64,000 bases of DNA, taken from UBA822 sp036336795 (GTDB lineage Bacteria; Gemmatimonadota; Gemmatimonadetes; Longimicrobiales; Gaopeijiaceae). Positions 7,968-17,201 of this stretch are shown here, one piece after another. The notes beneath the pieces were generated by a model. It saw nothing but the letters and a program-made list of their open reading frames with translations. It was not told where the DNA came from and did no database searches. The position numbers and the translations under genes were made by a program. How positions within the stretch are numbered: the first letter of the stretch is position 1; each line of letters begins with the position of its first letter. The stretch lies in NCBI GenBank assembly GCA_036336795.1, contig JAYZFL010000022.1, positions 108,375 through 172,374 on the forward strand, written 5' to 3'.

Positions 7968-9269
7968 TCATACTTCCGGCCGGATTTCCTCGATGACCCT
8001 GACGCTAGGTAGCTTGAGAACACGTCCCACTACTGACGTGTTTGCACGGATCTCAACCTCCATGAACATTCCATCACTCGACTGACCGAGAATTTCTGCC
8101 TCCCGACAGAGCATTGCGAGTGTCTTACCGTCCCATCCCTCAATCCGTACCTTGAGGTGACAAAGACTCTCTCGAATTCTGGCCTTGAATACCGACCGCA
8201 ATGCTTGTAGCGAGTCTGGCCGAAGGCAGGAGACAAACACCGCCGGATTCGAAGAAAACGCCCTGATACGTTGGGTTAGTGCTCTCTCCTCAGCATGGGT
8301 CAGCCGATCGATCTTGTTGAACACTAGGATCTGTTCTTGTCCTGCCAGATCAAGCTCATCAAGGACATCGTCAACTACCTCTTTCTGCTCCGTCCAGTCC
8401 GCCTGAGATGCGTCAATGACGTGCAAGAGCACATTGGCCTCACGAGCCTCTTCGAGTGTCGACCGAAAGGAGGCCACCAAGTGGTGAGGAAGTTTCCTAA
8501 TGAAGCCGACCGTGTCCGTAACCAGCACCTGGCAACCATCCCCGACGTCTATTGATCGGGTTGCTGAGTCGAGTGTCGCGAAAAGGCGATCCTCAACGAA
8601 CAACTTTGAGCCCGAGAGAGAGCGCAGGAGTGAAGACTTACCGGCGTTGGTATATCCTACGATCGCTGCTCGAAACCTGCCGCTCCGCGACTGCCGCTGG
8701 ACCGCCCTAGAATGAGTGACTGCGACAAGTTTTTTTCTGAGCTTTGCGATTCTACGACCAATCAAGCGACGGTCCGACTCCAGCTGAGTCTCGCCCGGTC
8801 CACGAAGCCCCACACCACCACGAATCCTAGAGAGGTGCCCCCACATTCTCTTCAATCGAGGCAGCAAATACTGAAGCTGGGCTAACTCAACCTGCATCTT
8901 AGCCTCGCCGGTCCGGGCTCTCGTAGCGAAGATATCAAGGATGAGTTCAGAACGGTCCATGACACGAACTCCCACACAGTCCTCAAGTGCCTTTCCCTGC
9001 GCAGGCGTCAACTCTTCGTCAAAAATGACGAGATTTGCGTTGGTACAGGCGATGCTCTCCTGCAGCTCAGTGGTTTTCCCTTTACCGATATAAAAGCGCG
9101 GATGGGGTTTGTCGATCCGCTGCCGCAACACACCTACGACCTCACCACCAGCGGTGTCGGTCAGACGCGAGAGCTCCTCGAGGTGCTCCAACGCTACACG
9201 GTCATCCAAGCTCTTCCGATGAGCCCCCACAAGCACCGCTCTATCCACCGGGGTGCGGCTCTCAATCAA
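7968..9269 (-). CDS. hflX: Ribosome-associated GTPase HflX
   Basis: A 433-residue GTPase that binds the 50S subunit and, in characterised species, splits stalled ribosomes under stress. The N-terminal HflX domain (about 10-130) is followed by the family signature RIRGGVGLRGPGETQLE (148-164). The G domain has G1 GYTNAGKS (205-212), G3 DTVGFIRKLPHHLV from 252 and G4 NKID (318-321), with a short C-terminal domain. It starts at TTG 9269, overlapping the rarA stop by four bases; GTG seven codons later is an alternative. pdxJ follows after 178 bases. Confidence 0.95.
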   Translation of the reverse strand: MIESRTPVDRAVLVGAHRKSLDDRVALEHLEELSRLTDTAGGEVVGVLRQRIDKPHPRFYIGKGKTTELQESIACTNANLVIFDEELTPAQGKALEDCVGVRVMDRSELILDIFATRARTGEAKMQVELAQLQYLLPRLKRMWGHLSRIRGGVGLRGPGETQLESDRRLIGRRIAKLRKKLVAVTHSRAVQRQSRSGRFRAAIVGYTNAGKSSLLRSLSGSKLFVEDRLFATLDSATRSIDVGDGCQVLVTDTVGFIRKLPHHLVASFRSTLEEAREANVLLHVIDASQADWTEQKEVVDDVLDELDLAGQEQILVFNKIDRLTHAEERALTQRIRAFSSNPAVFVSCLRPDSLQALRSVFKARIRESLCHLKVRIEGWDGKTLAMLCREAEILGQSSDGMFMEVEIRANTSVVGRVLKLPSVRVIEEIRPEV

Positions 9270-10666
9270 CTGCGTGGGAATGGTGGCTCCTCAGTATTCG
9301 ACTCCGACTGGCGGGCTGTATCCTTCTGCTCCCGCCACCGGTCGAGTCGCTCTTTGATCCTCTGCTCGAAGCCTGTCGAACCTGGACGGTAAAAGACCCG
9401 TTCTGTCACCTCCTCAGGAAGGTATTCCTGTGCGGATACACCGCCAGGCTCGTCCGGATCATACCGATACTCCTCGCCATAGCCCAGTTCCTCCATGAGG
9501 ACAGTCGGCGCATTCCGGATGTGAAGCGGAACCGGAGCCGAGGGGCTGTCCCTAGCACTCTGGAGGGCTTTTTCCCAGGCGACATATGTACGGTTCGATT
9601 TGGGTGCCGAGGCCAAATAGACCGCTACTTCAGCGAGCGCTAACTCACCTTCAGGAGCTCCGAGGAAATGGAAGGCATCCCTAGCCGCAACCGCAATTGA
9701 CAGAGCTGTTGGATCGGCGAGGCCTACGTCTTCACTCGCCATACGAATAAGACGCCTCGCGATATAGAGCTGATCCTCACCGCCTTCGATCATCCTTGCC
9801 AGCCAATACAATGCCCCATCTGGGTCACCGCCTCTGACGGCCTTGTGGAGAGCCGAGATCGTATTGAAATGCTCTTCGCCCGATTGGTCGTATATCGCGA
9901 ACCGGTGCTGGATAACCGCCTCCGCCTGAGTACGGTCCACGACGCCATGCAAGCCTACTAAATTGGCCGCTGTCTCAAGGATACCCAGAGCTCTACGAGC
10001 ATCTCCATCAGCGGCCCGAATCATGGTTTCCAGAGCGTCCGGATGGATGTCGAGGGCCAATGAGGATAAGCCTCTTTCATCTCCGAGCGCAGCACCCATG
10101 ATCTTGCCGATCACTTCGGCGGTCAAAGGTTCGAGAACGAATACTGGAGCACGGGAAAGCAGAGGGCGAACCACTCGAAAGCTCGGGTTCTCGGTGGTCG
10201 CCCCGATTAGAACTACGGTGCCATTTTCCACATGGGGAAGAAAAGCGTCCTGTTGAGCCCGATTAAATCTGTGGATTTCGTCACAAAAAAGAATCGTGCT
10301 TCTACTCGTACTACTCCGTCGATTCTCCGCCTCGGTGATGACTTTTCTGACACGGGCCACTCCTTCGGTCACCGCTGAGAACCCAATGAATACAGCTTTT
10401 GTACGTTCGGCAATGATGTGGGCGAGAGTTGTTTTACCACTTCCGGGCGGTCCCCATAATATCATGCTGCCCGGCTTTCCCTGGTCAATCATTGAGCGGA
10501 GAGGCTTCCCCGGTGCAATGAGATGGTCCTGGCCATGGAACTCGTCTAAGTTACGGGGTCGCATACGGGCTGCGAGGGGTGTGTCGCCCTCTAGATCAGT
10601 TCGAGAAAGCGGAAATTTGGCCGCCACCGGCGGATCATTCGAGGGGAAAAGATCCAGATCGCTCAC
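9266..10666 (-). CDS. rarA: Replication-associated recombination protein A (MgsA/RarA), AAA+ ATPase
   Basis: A 466-residue clamp-loader-like AAA+ ATPase that acts at stalled forks and interacts with SSB in characterised species. Walker A GPPGSGKTT is at 72-80 and Walker B CDEIHRFN at 128-134. The C-terminal half has the MgsA tetramerisation region (RRLIRMASEDVGLADP and HIRNAPT). Its GTG start at 10666 overlaps the stop of the tRNA nucleotidyltransferase gene (GTGA), and hflX starts within its own stop, so the genes appear translationally coupled. Confidence 0.95.
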   Translation of the reverse strand: MSDLDLFPSNDPPVAAKFPLSRTDLEGDTPLAARMRPRNLDEFHGQDHLIAPGKPLRSMIDQGKPGSMILWGPPGSGKTTLAHIIAERTKAVFIGFSAVTEGVARVRKVITEAENRRSSTSRSTILFCDEIHRFNRAQQDAFLPHVENGTVVLIGATTENPSFRVVRPLLSRAPVFVLEPLTAEVIGKIMGAALGDERGLSSLALDIHPDALETMIRAADGDARRALGILETAANLVGLHGVVDRTQAEAVIQHRFAIYDQSGEEHFNTISALHKAVRGGDPDGALYWLARMIEGGEDQLYIARRLIRMASEDVGLADPTALSIAVAARDAFHFLGAPEGELALAEVAVYLASAPKSNRTYVAWEKALQSARDSPSAPVPLHIRNAPTVLMEELGYGEEYRYDPDEPGGVSAQEYLPEEVTERVFYRPGSTGFEQRIKERLDRWREQKDTARQSESNTEEPPFPRS

Positions 10667-12000
10667 GGAGCCTCGTGGCCAGAGGAACTCGGGGTGGAGA
10701 GGAATCCTCCGGAACCTAGGAGTGCCTCCAAATCTCCCTGATTATTCAGTTCCGGACGCTCTAGAACTTTTTCGAGAAGGAAGGCAAGTATTTCTGCGAA
10801 CTTGGGTCCCGGTGTAAGTCCGAGTTCCTTCAATCGTGTACCATCCAACTCAAGGTCCGAAACAGACAAGGGAGGGCATGTCTTCAGTATGCTTCTCAGC
10901 ATACTGATCCGGTTAACTATCTTCTCCGTTCTAGACCCCGATCCGCCTTGGACAGCTCGTGCTTCGGCAATCCAGATTCGTACGACATCCGCATAGTAGT
11001 CAGGTCCGGCTCGACTTAGCCACTGCCGAAGTTCGGAGGGTTCAGTCGCGGGTGGAGCCATATTATACATCGTGACCACAGAGCTCACACGCTTTGTATC
11101 GGCATTTGAGAACCGAAGCCTCCGCATCAGAGACTCGACGGCCCATCCCACATTTTGTCCGATCCCTTCCGCCAACCTGACAAGGGAGAATAGAACGGCC
11201 AGGCGAACCAGAGGCCGGATTGGTTTCAGACCGTCACAAATCTCCAGAACTCGTGCGAAGCTGTCAGGTTCAGAGCCGGAGACGCGTACCTCCGCAGGTT
11301 GGTCAAGTTCCGGGTAGAGAGTCCTGAGAGCACCAGACTCCGAGTAAAGACTAAGTGCGATTGATGGACGGGACGCCTTGGCGAGTACCTTCATTATCTC
11401 TTGTTGGACACGCTCTGGCGAGAGTAGTGCGAGTCCAGGTACCGCTCCGAGTATCCCTGTCCATGTTTCTCTTTCTATGCTCAAACCGAACTGACCAGAG
11501 AATCGGAGAGCTCGTAGCACTCTCAGAAAATCTTCGGAGAATCGCTGTTCCGGATCTCCTACGGTTCGAAGAACGCCAGCGTCTATATCGGCCATCCCGC
11601 CAGTAGGATCAAGAAGATCTTGTCGAAGGGGATGCCAAGCGAGCGCGTTGAAGGTGAAATCGCGTCGTGCTAGATCCTCGCCAATGTCTGCAGAGAACTC
11701 CACTACTGCTTGGCGCCCGAGGGATTTTACGTCTCTTCGGAAAGTTGTAACCTCGTAGAGGGTGCCATCTCGCGCGAGGACGCCCACTGTTCCGTGCTCA
11801 ATACCGATCGGCACCGTGCGAGGAAAGGCAGCAATGATCTCCTCGGGTTTGGCCTGGGTCGCAAGATCCCAGTCTTCAACGGTTCGTCCGAGAATCAGAT
11901 TCCGGATCGCTCCGCCGACAACCCAGGTCTCGAAGCCTGCATCCTCAAGCGTCTCGGTTATCCACTTCACGGACGGTGGAAGAGCTGCCTGCAAGTCCAT
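10663..12000 (-). CDS. CCA tRNA nucleotidyltransferase / poly(A) polymerase family protein
   Basis: A 445-residue class II nucleotidyltransferase. The head domain has VVGGAIRNLILGRTVEDWDLAT (27-48), with metal ligands Asp43 and Asp45, then RRDFTFNALAWHP and the RVLRALRFSGQFG signature. The C-terminal half is the helical tRNA-binding region. The family holds CCA-adding enzymes and PcnB-type poly(A) polymerases, which cannot be separated safely by eye. As the only such gene here, and with tRNA-Gln lacking an encoded CCA, CCA addition is a reasonable role. The ATG at 12000 overlaps the stop of the reductase gene by one base (TAATG). Confidence 0.9.
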   Translation of the reverse strand: MDLQAALPPSVKWITETLEDAGFETWVVGGAIRNLILGRTVEDWDLATQAKPEEIIAAFPRTVPIGIEHGTVGVLARDGTLYEVTTFRRDVKSLGRQAVVEFSADIGEDLARRDFTFNALAWHPLRQDLLDPTGGMADIDAGVLRTVGDPEQRFSEDFLRVLRALRFSGQFGLSIERETWTGILGAVPGLALLSPERVQQEIMKVLAKASRPSIALSLYSESGALRTLYPELDQPAEVRVSGSEPDSFARVLEICDGLKPIRPLVRLAVLFSLVRLAEGIGQNVGWAVESLMRRLRFSNADTKRVSSVVTMYNMAPPATEPSELRQWLSRAGPDYYADVVRIWIAEARAVQGGSGSRTEKIVNRISMLRSILKTCPPLSVSDLELDGTRLKELGLTPGPKFAEILAFLLEKVLERPELNNQGDLEALLGSGGFLSTPSSSGHEAP

Positions 12001-12776
12001 TACCCCACCAGAACGGCCCCGCCATTTACATTCAAAATCTCACCGGTAATATGACGCGCTAGAGGAGAACAGAGAAAGACGATCGGCCCTGCGACATCAT
12101 CACTCGTTGCAATCCTTCCGATTGGGATAGAGGCCTCGATCTCCTTCCTCCCCTCACCTGTTACGGCGGGCTGGGCTAGCTCCGTGTCAATCCAACCAGG
12201 GGCCACAGCGTTTACAGTGATACCTCGGGGTGCCAGCTCAACGCATAGGCTCTTGACCAAGGAAATTATTGCACCTTTGGAAGCCGCATAATCTCCGTGG
12301 TAAGCCTCACCGCGTTGACCAGCTGTGGAGCTCACTAGAACGACTGCTCCACCGGTGCGTATTCGACTGACAGCTTCCTTCGTTGAATAGAAAATCGAGT
12401 CGATGTTACAGGCGAGTGTCTCTCGCCACTGTTTTCCCTCCATGTCAGCTAGGGCGACCGCATCAGATGACCAGATTCCCGCATTTCCCACAAAGAAATC
12501 AAGGCCGTCAAATTCTCGATCGGCACGTTCGAACAGGCGCCTGGCGTCCTCAGGCCGTGACAGATCACCAGCCTCAGCCCACGCGTGAACGCCGAGCTCT
12601 TTCATCTCATGGACCACATCCATGGCCTGTTCTTCGCGACTCCTGTAGCCGATACCAACGCTAGCCCCCGCCATAGCGAAAAGCTTCGCCGTGGCCGCTC
12701 CCAACCCTCTGGAGCCTCCGGTCACAACCCCCGTTCGGCCCTGTAAATCAATGAGCGGCAGTAGGCTACCCATCAT
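12000..12776 (-). CDS. Short-chain dehydrogenase/reductase, 3-oxoacyl-ACP reductase-like
   Basis: A 258-residue classical SDR. The NADP(H)-binding motif TGGSRGLG is at 19-26, NAG at 98-100, the catalytic Ser in VSSTAG (149-154), Tyr163 and Lys167 in YAASK, and the late VAPGWIDTELA. It resembles FabG, but SDR substrate specificity cannot be read by eye and no other fatty-acid synthesis gene is nearby. Two ATG codons (12776, 12773) follow a purine-rich GGGGAAGGGAACC. Its stop overlaps the start of the nucleotidyltransferase gene. The upstream gap to the small gene is 46 bases. Confidence 0.88.
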   Translation of the reverse strand: MMGSLLPLIDLQGRTGVVTGGSRGLGAATAKLFAMAGASVGIGYRSREEQAMDVVHEMKELGVHAWAEAGDLSRPEDARRLFERADREFDGLDFFVGNAGIWSSDAVALADMEGKQWRETLACNIDSIFYSTKEAVSRIRTGGAVVLVSSTAGQRGEAYHGDYAASKGAIISLVKSLCVELAPRGITVNAVAPGWIDTELAQPAVTGEGRKEIEASIPIGRIATSDDVAGPIVFLCSPLARHITGEILNVNGGAVLVG

Positions 12777-12822
12777 CGGTTCCCTTCCCCAAAAGATGAG
12801 TCAATCTGATCCATCATCTCAC

Positions 12823-13119
12823 TCAATTTCCAGCTGATACGAGGAGCTCAAGGACCTTTTCAAGAGCCCCGGCCACGTCAATTTCCTCAGCTGCCGCTTC
12901 ACAACCGTAAGTCGCCCAAGCGTCCGCAGCGAGGAGGTGAAAGGCCCCTTCTCTACCCCTGCCAAGAAGGTTCAGTGTTTCGATCAGTTGAAGGACTGAC
13001 TCTCGAGCGAAGATTTCGGAGCTAACGTTCGCATTATCCGAAGGCTCGAGCCATGTCAGAAATTCTTCTGGCACCGGAGGGCTCGCAACAGCGAGCCAGT
13101 CGATTAGACCTGTCCTCAC
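12823..13119 (-). CDS. Small protein of unknown function, coupled to alaS
   Basis: A 98-residue acidic, Ala/Glu/Leu-rich, probably all-helical cytosolic protein with no signal peptide. It is not recognised. It is likely real because its GTG start at 13119 overlaps the alaS stop (GTGA), and the strand and codon use match the neighbours. Visible features are the N-terminal MRTGLIDWLAV and the C-terminal AAEEIDVAGALEKVLELLV. It could serve in the same expression unit as alaS, but no function can be proposed from sequence alone. Confidence 0.7.
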   Translation of the reverse strand: MRTGLIDWLAVASPPVPEEFLTWLEPSDNANVSSEIFARESVLQLIETLNLLGRGREGAFHLLAADAWATYGCEAAAEEIDVAGALEKVLELLVSAGN

Positions 13120-15794
13120 CCAACCGCCTCTCGACCCAACCTTTCAGTCACTTCGAGCCCGATTCGAAGTGCTTCATCAAGCCGGGAAGGATCCTCAACC
13201 CCGGCCTGAGCCATATGTGGCCGCCCACCGCCTCGACCACCAACGACGACCGCCACTTCCCTTACAATCTCGTCGGCCCTCACCCCTCGGCCGATCAGGT
13301 CGTCTGTAACGAAAGCAAACAGCGTGTGCTTCCCACCTGGGAGCTCGGCGGCAACGACCGCCACACTACTTTGGGACTCTGTCAGAAAAGTATCACCCCA
13401 CCGCCGAGCATCGTCTGCGTTTCGAGCCCTGAGCCGTACCCCTCTATATGCTGCAGTCACCTTATCGGCGAACGAAACCTTCTCCTCAATTGCGACACTC
13501 TCACCAGCACTACCACTATTCCGAAGCTCAACTAAAAGCACCTCTAACTCACGCTTCTCATCAATGAGCTGCTGTGCACGGGAGGTGACATTCTCCGTAG
13601 AGGCCCCCAGAGTCGTCGCGACTTCTTCCAGGCTTTCCGACTGAGCCTCTAGGTATCGAAGCGCACCGGGGCCAGATACCGCTTCAATCCGGCGCACGCC
13701 GGCGGCAACGCCACTTTCTCCCGTGATCTTGAAAAGACCGATTTCTCCAGTGTGGCCTACATGAGTCCCACCGCAGAGCTCCATACTGACGCCCACGATT
13801 TCGACCACCCTTACAACGTCTGCATACTTTTCTCCAAATAGGGCCATCGCACCATCCGCGACCGCTTCTTTATAAGAGCGTTGTTTGAACGAGACAGTGA
13901 AGTCGGCCCAAATTCCCTCGTTCACAATAGCCTCAACTGTGCTGCGCTCCTCTTCGGTCATCGGTGAATTATGTGAGAAATCAAACCTGAGTCGATCCGG
14001 TGCGACCAGGGAGCCCCGTTGGACGACATGCGTTCCGAGTACATTCCTAAGTGCAGCGTGAAGAAGATGGGTGGCTGTATGGTTTCTTTGAGTGTCACGC
14101 CTAGTCGCAGGATCTACGCGAGCATGGACACGAAGAGGAACCTCTTCTTCCCTGGGAAATACGCTCTCTGAATCCAGTCCCCATACAGCTATGCTATTTC
14201 CAACTCTGTGGGCGTTGACGATGGCGATCGACCATCCGTCACCCTCGACCCATCCTGTGTCGGAGACCTGCCCACCACCCTCAGCATAAAACGGATTTTC
14301 AGCAAGCTGAAACCCTACTCCATCGTCACTAATCCTAAACGCCAGCAGTTCTGTATCTACATTCAAATGCTCATAGCCCAAAAATCGCTGTGGGGTATCG
14401 TCTAAGAGATTAGTCCAGCCCTCAGCGAAGCTCACGACTGAATTCGGGATATCCCGCTGTGCCCGATCCGCTCGGCTTCGTTCACGCTGCCCTTCCAAGG
14501 CTTCCTCGAAACCCTCAACATCAACTGCATAGCCCCGCTCTGCCGCCATGAGTTCGGTCAGGTCGAGCGGAAATCCAAAAGTATCGTAAAGCTTAAACGC
14601 CTCTGACCCGGACAGCACCAGTTCTTCACCTCTCCGAAGAATACCATTATCGGGCGTCACCTCGTCGAAGCGAGCCATCCCCCCTTCAATGGTAGACAGA
14701 AAGCGTACTTCTTCGAGATGTGTCGTCTCCAAAAGATGCGTCCGGCTCTCTTCCAGCTCTGGATAAGCCGCCCCCATACCGGTGATCACCGCCTCTACAA
14801 CCGATACGAGAGTGGGCTCGCGTTGGCCCAAGAGCCAGGCGTGACGGACAGCTCGGCGGAGAATCCTCCGAAGCACGTATCCCCGGCCCGCGTTCGACGG
14901 AAAAACACCATCGGCAAGGAGAAACGCTACAGCCCTAGCATGATCCGCAAGAACCCGAAAACTGACCGCTTCGTCAACATTGGGGTCGTAGGGCCGGTTC
15001 AATACGTCGGCTACGGCTCCTAGCAGGGGCACGAAGGCGTCTGTATGGTAGTTCGAGTCCACTCCTTGAATAACAGCGGCAAGTCGCTCAAGTCCAGCTC
15101 CGGTGTCAATGGAGGGCGCGGGGAGTGAGTGGAGGTCACCTTTCTCGTCACGGTTAAACTGCATGAAGACCAGGTTCCACAACTCAACGAGGATACCCCG
15201 ATCTCCCAAACTGACAAATTCCTCAAGCGACAGGACTCCACCACGCTCAGCGTCGGGCCTCACATCGTAATGAAGCTCGGAGCATGGACCACACGGTCCC
15301 GTGTCCGCCATCTGCCAGAAATTGTCCTTGTCCCCCAGCCTAAAAATCCGCTGTGGTGAGACATTGACGACGTCCTGCCAAAGCCGATCGGCGTCATCAT
15401 CGGACTCATGGATCGACACGAAAAAACGATCGGGATCCAACCCTAAGTCATCTGTCAGAAATTCCCACGCGAATGCTATGGCGTCTCTCTTGAAGTAGTC
15501 TCCGAACGAGAAATTTCCCAGCATCTCAAAAAAGGTATGGTGGCGCGATGTCCTGCCGACCTCTTCAAGGTCATTATGCTTACCTCCAGCCCTTACACAC
15601 TTCTGAGACGTTACAGCACGATCAAAGGGTGGCCGATCCATGCCGAGGAAGATGTTCTTGAACTGGACCATGCCCGCATTCGTGAAGAGAAGTGTCGGAT
15701 CATCCTCGGGAACGAGGGACGAACTGGATCGGACTTCGTGCCCTCGCGCTCGAAAGAATTCGAGAAATCGGGTTCTGATCTCAGATGTCGTCAT
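13116..15794 (-). CDS. alaS: Alanine--tRNA ligase
   Basis: A full-length 892-residue class II synthetase that charges tRNA-Ala. Domains in order: catalytic core (opens TTSEIRTRFLEFFRARGHE; LFTNAGMVQFKNIFLG; NFWQMADTGPCGPCSE), a tRNA recognition region, the editing domain with HxxxH in RNHTATHLLHAAL, and CGGTHVGHTGEIGLF with zinc ligands, then a C-terminal coiled coil and C-Ala domain. The start is ATG at 15794. Downstream it overlaps a small unknown gene by four bases. It is separated from recA by the recA terminator and a candidate promoter, so it is likely its own transcript. recX, often found between recA and alaS, is absent. Confidence 0.98.
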   Translation of the reverse strand: MTTSEIRTRFLEFFRARGHEVRSSSSLVPEDDPTLLFTNAGMVQFKNIFLGMDRPPFDRAVTSQKCVRAGGKHNDLEEVGRTSRHHTFFEMLGNFSFGDYFKRDAIAFAWEFLTDDLGLDPDRFFVSIHESDDDADRLWQDVVNVSPQRIFRLGDKDNFWQMADTGPCGPCSELHYDVRPDAERGGVLSLEEFVSLGDRGILVELWNLVFMQFNRDEKGDLHSLPAPSIDTGAGLERLAAVIQGVDSNYHTDAFVPLLGAVADVLNRPYDPNVDEAVSFRVLADHARAVAFLLADGVFPSNAGRGYVLRRILRRAVRHAWLLGQREPTLVSVVEAVITGMGAAYPELEESRTHLLETTHLEEVRFLSTIEGGMARFDEVTPDNGILRRGEELVLSGSEAFKLYDTFGFPLDLTELMAAERGYAVDVEGFEEALEGQRERSRADRAQRDIPNSVVSFAEGWTNLLDDTPQRFLGYEHLNVDTELLAFRISDDGVGFQLAENPFYAEGGGQVSDTGWVEGDGWSIAIVNAHRVGNSIAVWGLDSESVFPREEEVPLRVHARVDPATRRDTQRNHTATHLLHAALRNVLGTHVVQRGSLVAPDRLRFDFSHNSPMTEEERSTVEAIVNEGIWADFTVSFKQRSYKEAVADGAMALFGEKYADVVRVVEIVGVSMELCGGTHVGHTGEIGLFKITGESGVAAGVRRIEAVSGPGALRYLEAQSESLEEVATTLGASTENVTSRAQQLIDEKRELEVLLVELRNSGSAGESVAIEEKVSFADKVTAAYRGVRLRARNADDARRWGDTFLTESQSSVAVVAAELPGGKHTLFAFVTDDLIGRGVRADEIVREVAVVVGGRGGGRPHMAQAGVEDPSRLDEALRIGLEVTERLGREAVG

Positions 15795-15825
15795 GGTAAC
15801 TGATTTTCGGCGTCCATGGTCGCAA

Positions 15826-15854
15826 AGTATAACGACTTAGCCAGCCCCACCCAA
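15826..15854 (-). promoter_or_regulatory. Candidate sigma-70-type promoter for alaS
   Basis: On the minus strand a -10 TATACT (15831-15826, five of six consensus bases) lies 17 bases after a -35-like TTGGGT (15854-15849), about 30 bases before the alaS ATG. It sits just beyond the recA terminator, where a new promoter would be needed. The -35 is weak, so this is a suggestion. Confidence 0.45.
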
Positions 15855-15900
15855 CACGGTCACCGCCACTGACTAAGCCTTGAATCCCTCTGATTTCCAC

Positions 15901-15928
15901 AAAAAAACCCGGCCTCTTAACCGGGTTT
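15901..15928 (-). terminator. Rho-independent terminator after recA
   Basis: On the minus strand AAACCCGG, an eight-base loop and CCGGGTTT form a perfect 8-bp stem that continues into seven T residues. It begins 33 bases after the recA stop and fits a classical intrinsic terminator, isolating recA from alaS. Confidence 0.92.
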
Positions 15929-15960
15929 CTTCGATCTTGTCCCCAACGCCTCGGGACCAG

Positions 15961-17034
15961 TCAAGGTTCCCCGTTCGAAGCAACCTCCTTGCCAGAATCC
16001 GCTTCCTCGGAGGTATCGCTCAGTCCAATAGCTTCGCAAACACGGGCGTTCACTTCTTCGAGAATGTCGGGATTTTCTTTGATGAAATCCCGGGCGTTTT
16101 CTTTACCCTGCCCAAGCCGCAAATCTCCATAGGAATACCAAGAGCCTGATTTTTCGATGATCTCCTCCTCGACACCAATATCTATAAGAAGACTCTCGTG
16201 GCTGATCCCTACATCGTAGAGAATGTCGAACTCAGCTTGTCGGAATGGCGGGGCGCACTTGTTCTTGACCACTTTCACCCGGGTGCGGTTCCCAATGATG
16301 TCCACGCCGTCTTTAATTGCCCCGATCCGTCGAATGTCCATCCTGAGAGATGAATAGAACTTGAGAGCTCGCCCACCACTCGTCGTTTCAGGGCTCCCGA
16401 ACATGACCCCAATCTTTTCACGGATCTGATTGGTGAAGATGACCGCTGTTTGAGATCGAGCGACAGCCCCTGTGAGTTTTCGCAGAGCCTGACTCATGAG
16501 ACGCGCCTGAAGTCCTACGTGTGAGTCACCCATCTCACCTTCGATCTCGACACGCGGAACCAATGCTGCCACCGAATCTATGACCACGACGTCGATAGCA
16601 TTACTTCGAATCAACACCTCAGCGATTTCAAGAGCCTGTTCTCCGGTATCTGGTTGGGAGACAAGCAAATTGTCGACATCGACTCCAAGCTTCCGGGAAT
16701 ACCCAACATCCAGCGCGTGCTCGGCATCGACGAAAGCTGCGATCCCCCCGGTCCTCTGCGCATTGGCAATGACGTGGAGACACAGCGTCGTCTTACCACT
16801 CGACTCGGGCCCGTAGATCTCCGTAATCCGACCCCGTGGAACACCTCCGATCCCGATCGCGGTATCAAGGTTGATGGCACCGGTGCTGATCGCGCTGATT
16901 TCCACTCTCATGCCGTCAGAGCCCATCCGCATGATCGAACCCTTCCCGTGGGCTCGTTCGATCTGGGTGATGGCTGTCGTGAGTGCCTTTTTCTTTTGGT
17001 TGCTTAACTCTTCTGTTACTTCAAGTGTCGTCAT
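15961..17034 (-). CDS. recA: Recombinase RecA
   Basis: A 357-residue DNA strand-exchange ATPase and SOS coprotease. Features seen: N-terminal ALTTAITQIERAHGKGSIMRMG, Walker A GPESSGKTT, the conserved ALKFYSSLRMDIRRIG and NRTRVKVVKNK segments, and a typical acidic, variable C-terminus. The ATG at 17034 has GAGGA upstream and fits the family start better than the in-frame codon at 17064. Upstream lies a 167-base region with a perfect palindrome and promoter-like boxes; downstream is a strong terminator, so recA is probably monocistronic. Confidence 0.98.
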   Translation of the reverse strand: MTTLEVTEELSNQKKKALTTAITQIERAHGKGSIMRMGSDGMRVEISAISTGAINLDTAIGIGGVPRGRITEIYGPESSGKTTLCLHVIANAQRTGGIAAFVDAEHALDVGYSRKLGVDVDNLLVSQPDTGEQALEIAEVLIRSNAIDVVVIDSVAALVPRVEIEGEMGDSHVGLQARLMSQALRKLTGAVARSQTAVIFTNQIREKIGVMFGSPETTSGGRALKFYSSLRMDIRRIGAIKDGVDIIGNRTRVKVVKNKCAPPFRQAEFDILYDVGISHESLLIDIGVEEEIIEKSGSWYSYGDLRLGQGKENARDFIKENPDILEEVNARVCEAIGLSDTSEEADSGKEVASNGEP

Positions 17035-17067
17035 TCCATCCTCGCTGAAACCGTGGGTCGACACCTA

Positions 17068-17096
17068 ATTGTACACCACCCGAAGAGAAAGCGAAA
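17068..17096 (-). promoter_or_regulatory. Possible recA promoter
   Basis: A minus-strand TACAAT (17073-17068) matches the -10 consensus at five of six positions and lies about 33 bases before the recA ATG. The -35 at the right spacing (TTTCGC, 17096-17091) is poor. An alternative -10, TATACT at 17136-17131, lies directly beside the palindrome. Either could be used. Confidence 0.35.
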
Positions 17097-17136
17097 GTCT
17101 TCTTCCGGCTGCCACCTTGTGAAGCCCGAAAGTATA

Positions 17137-17151
17137 GTCCGATCGTCGGAC
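17137..17151. promoter_or_regulatory. Perfect 15-base palindrome upstream of recA, candidate operator
   Basis: GTCCGA-TCG-TCGGAC is a perfect inverted repeat with 6-base arms and a 3-base centre, flanked on both sides by TATA-like sequence. It lies between the ccmD stop and recA, next to a minus-strand TATACT. Position suggests a repressor site such as a LexA box, but the sequence matches none of the LexA motifs I know exactly. It could instead be a hairpin at the end of the ccm transcript; no T-run follows it. Confidence 0.45.
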
Positions 17152-17201
17152 CTATAACCAGGCCCGTGCGGGTGATGGTTGAGAAGCACCTTCGGTAATG
17201 T

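Noticed and set aside
7790..8023. 78-codon N-terminal extension of pdxJ
   Set aside because: Composition is not protein-like, it overlaps the hflX end, and family homology begins exactly at the ATG at 7789.
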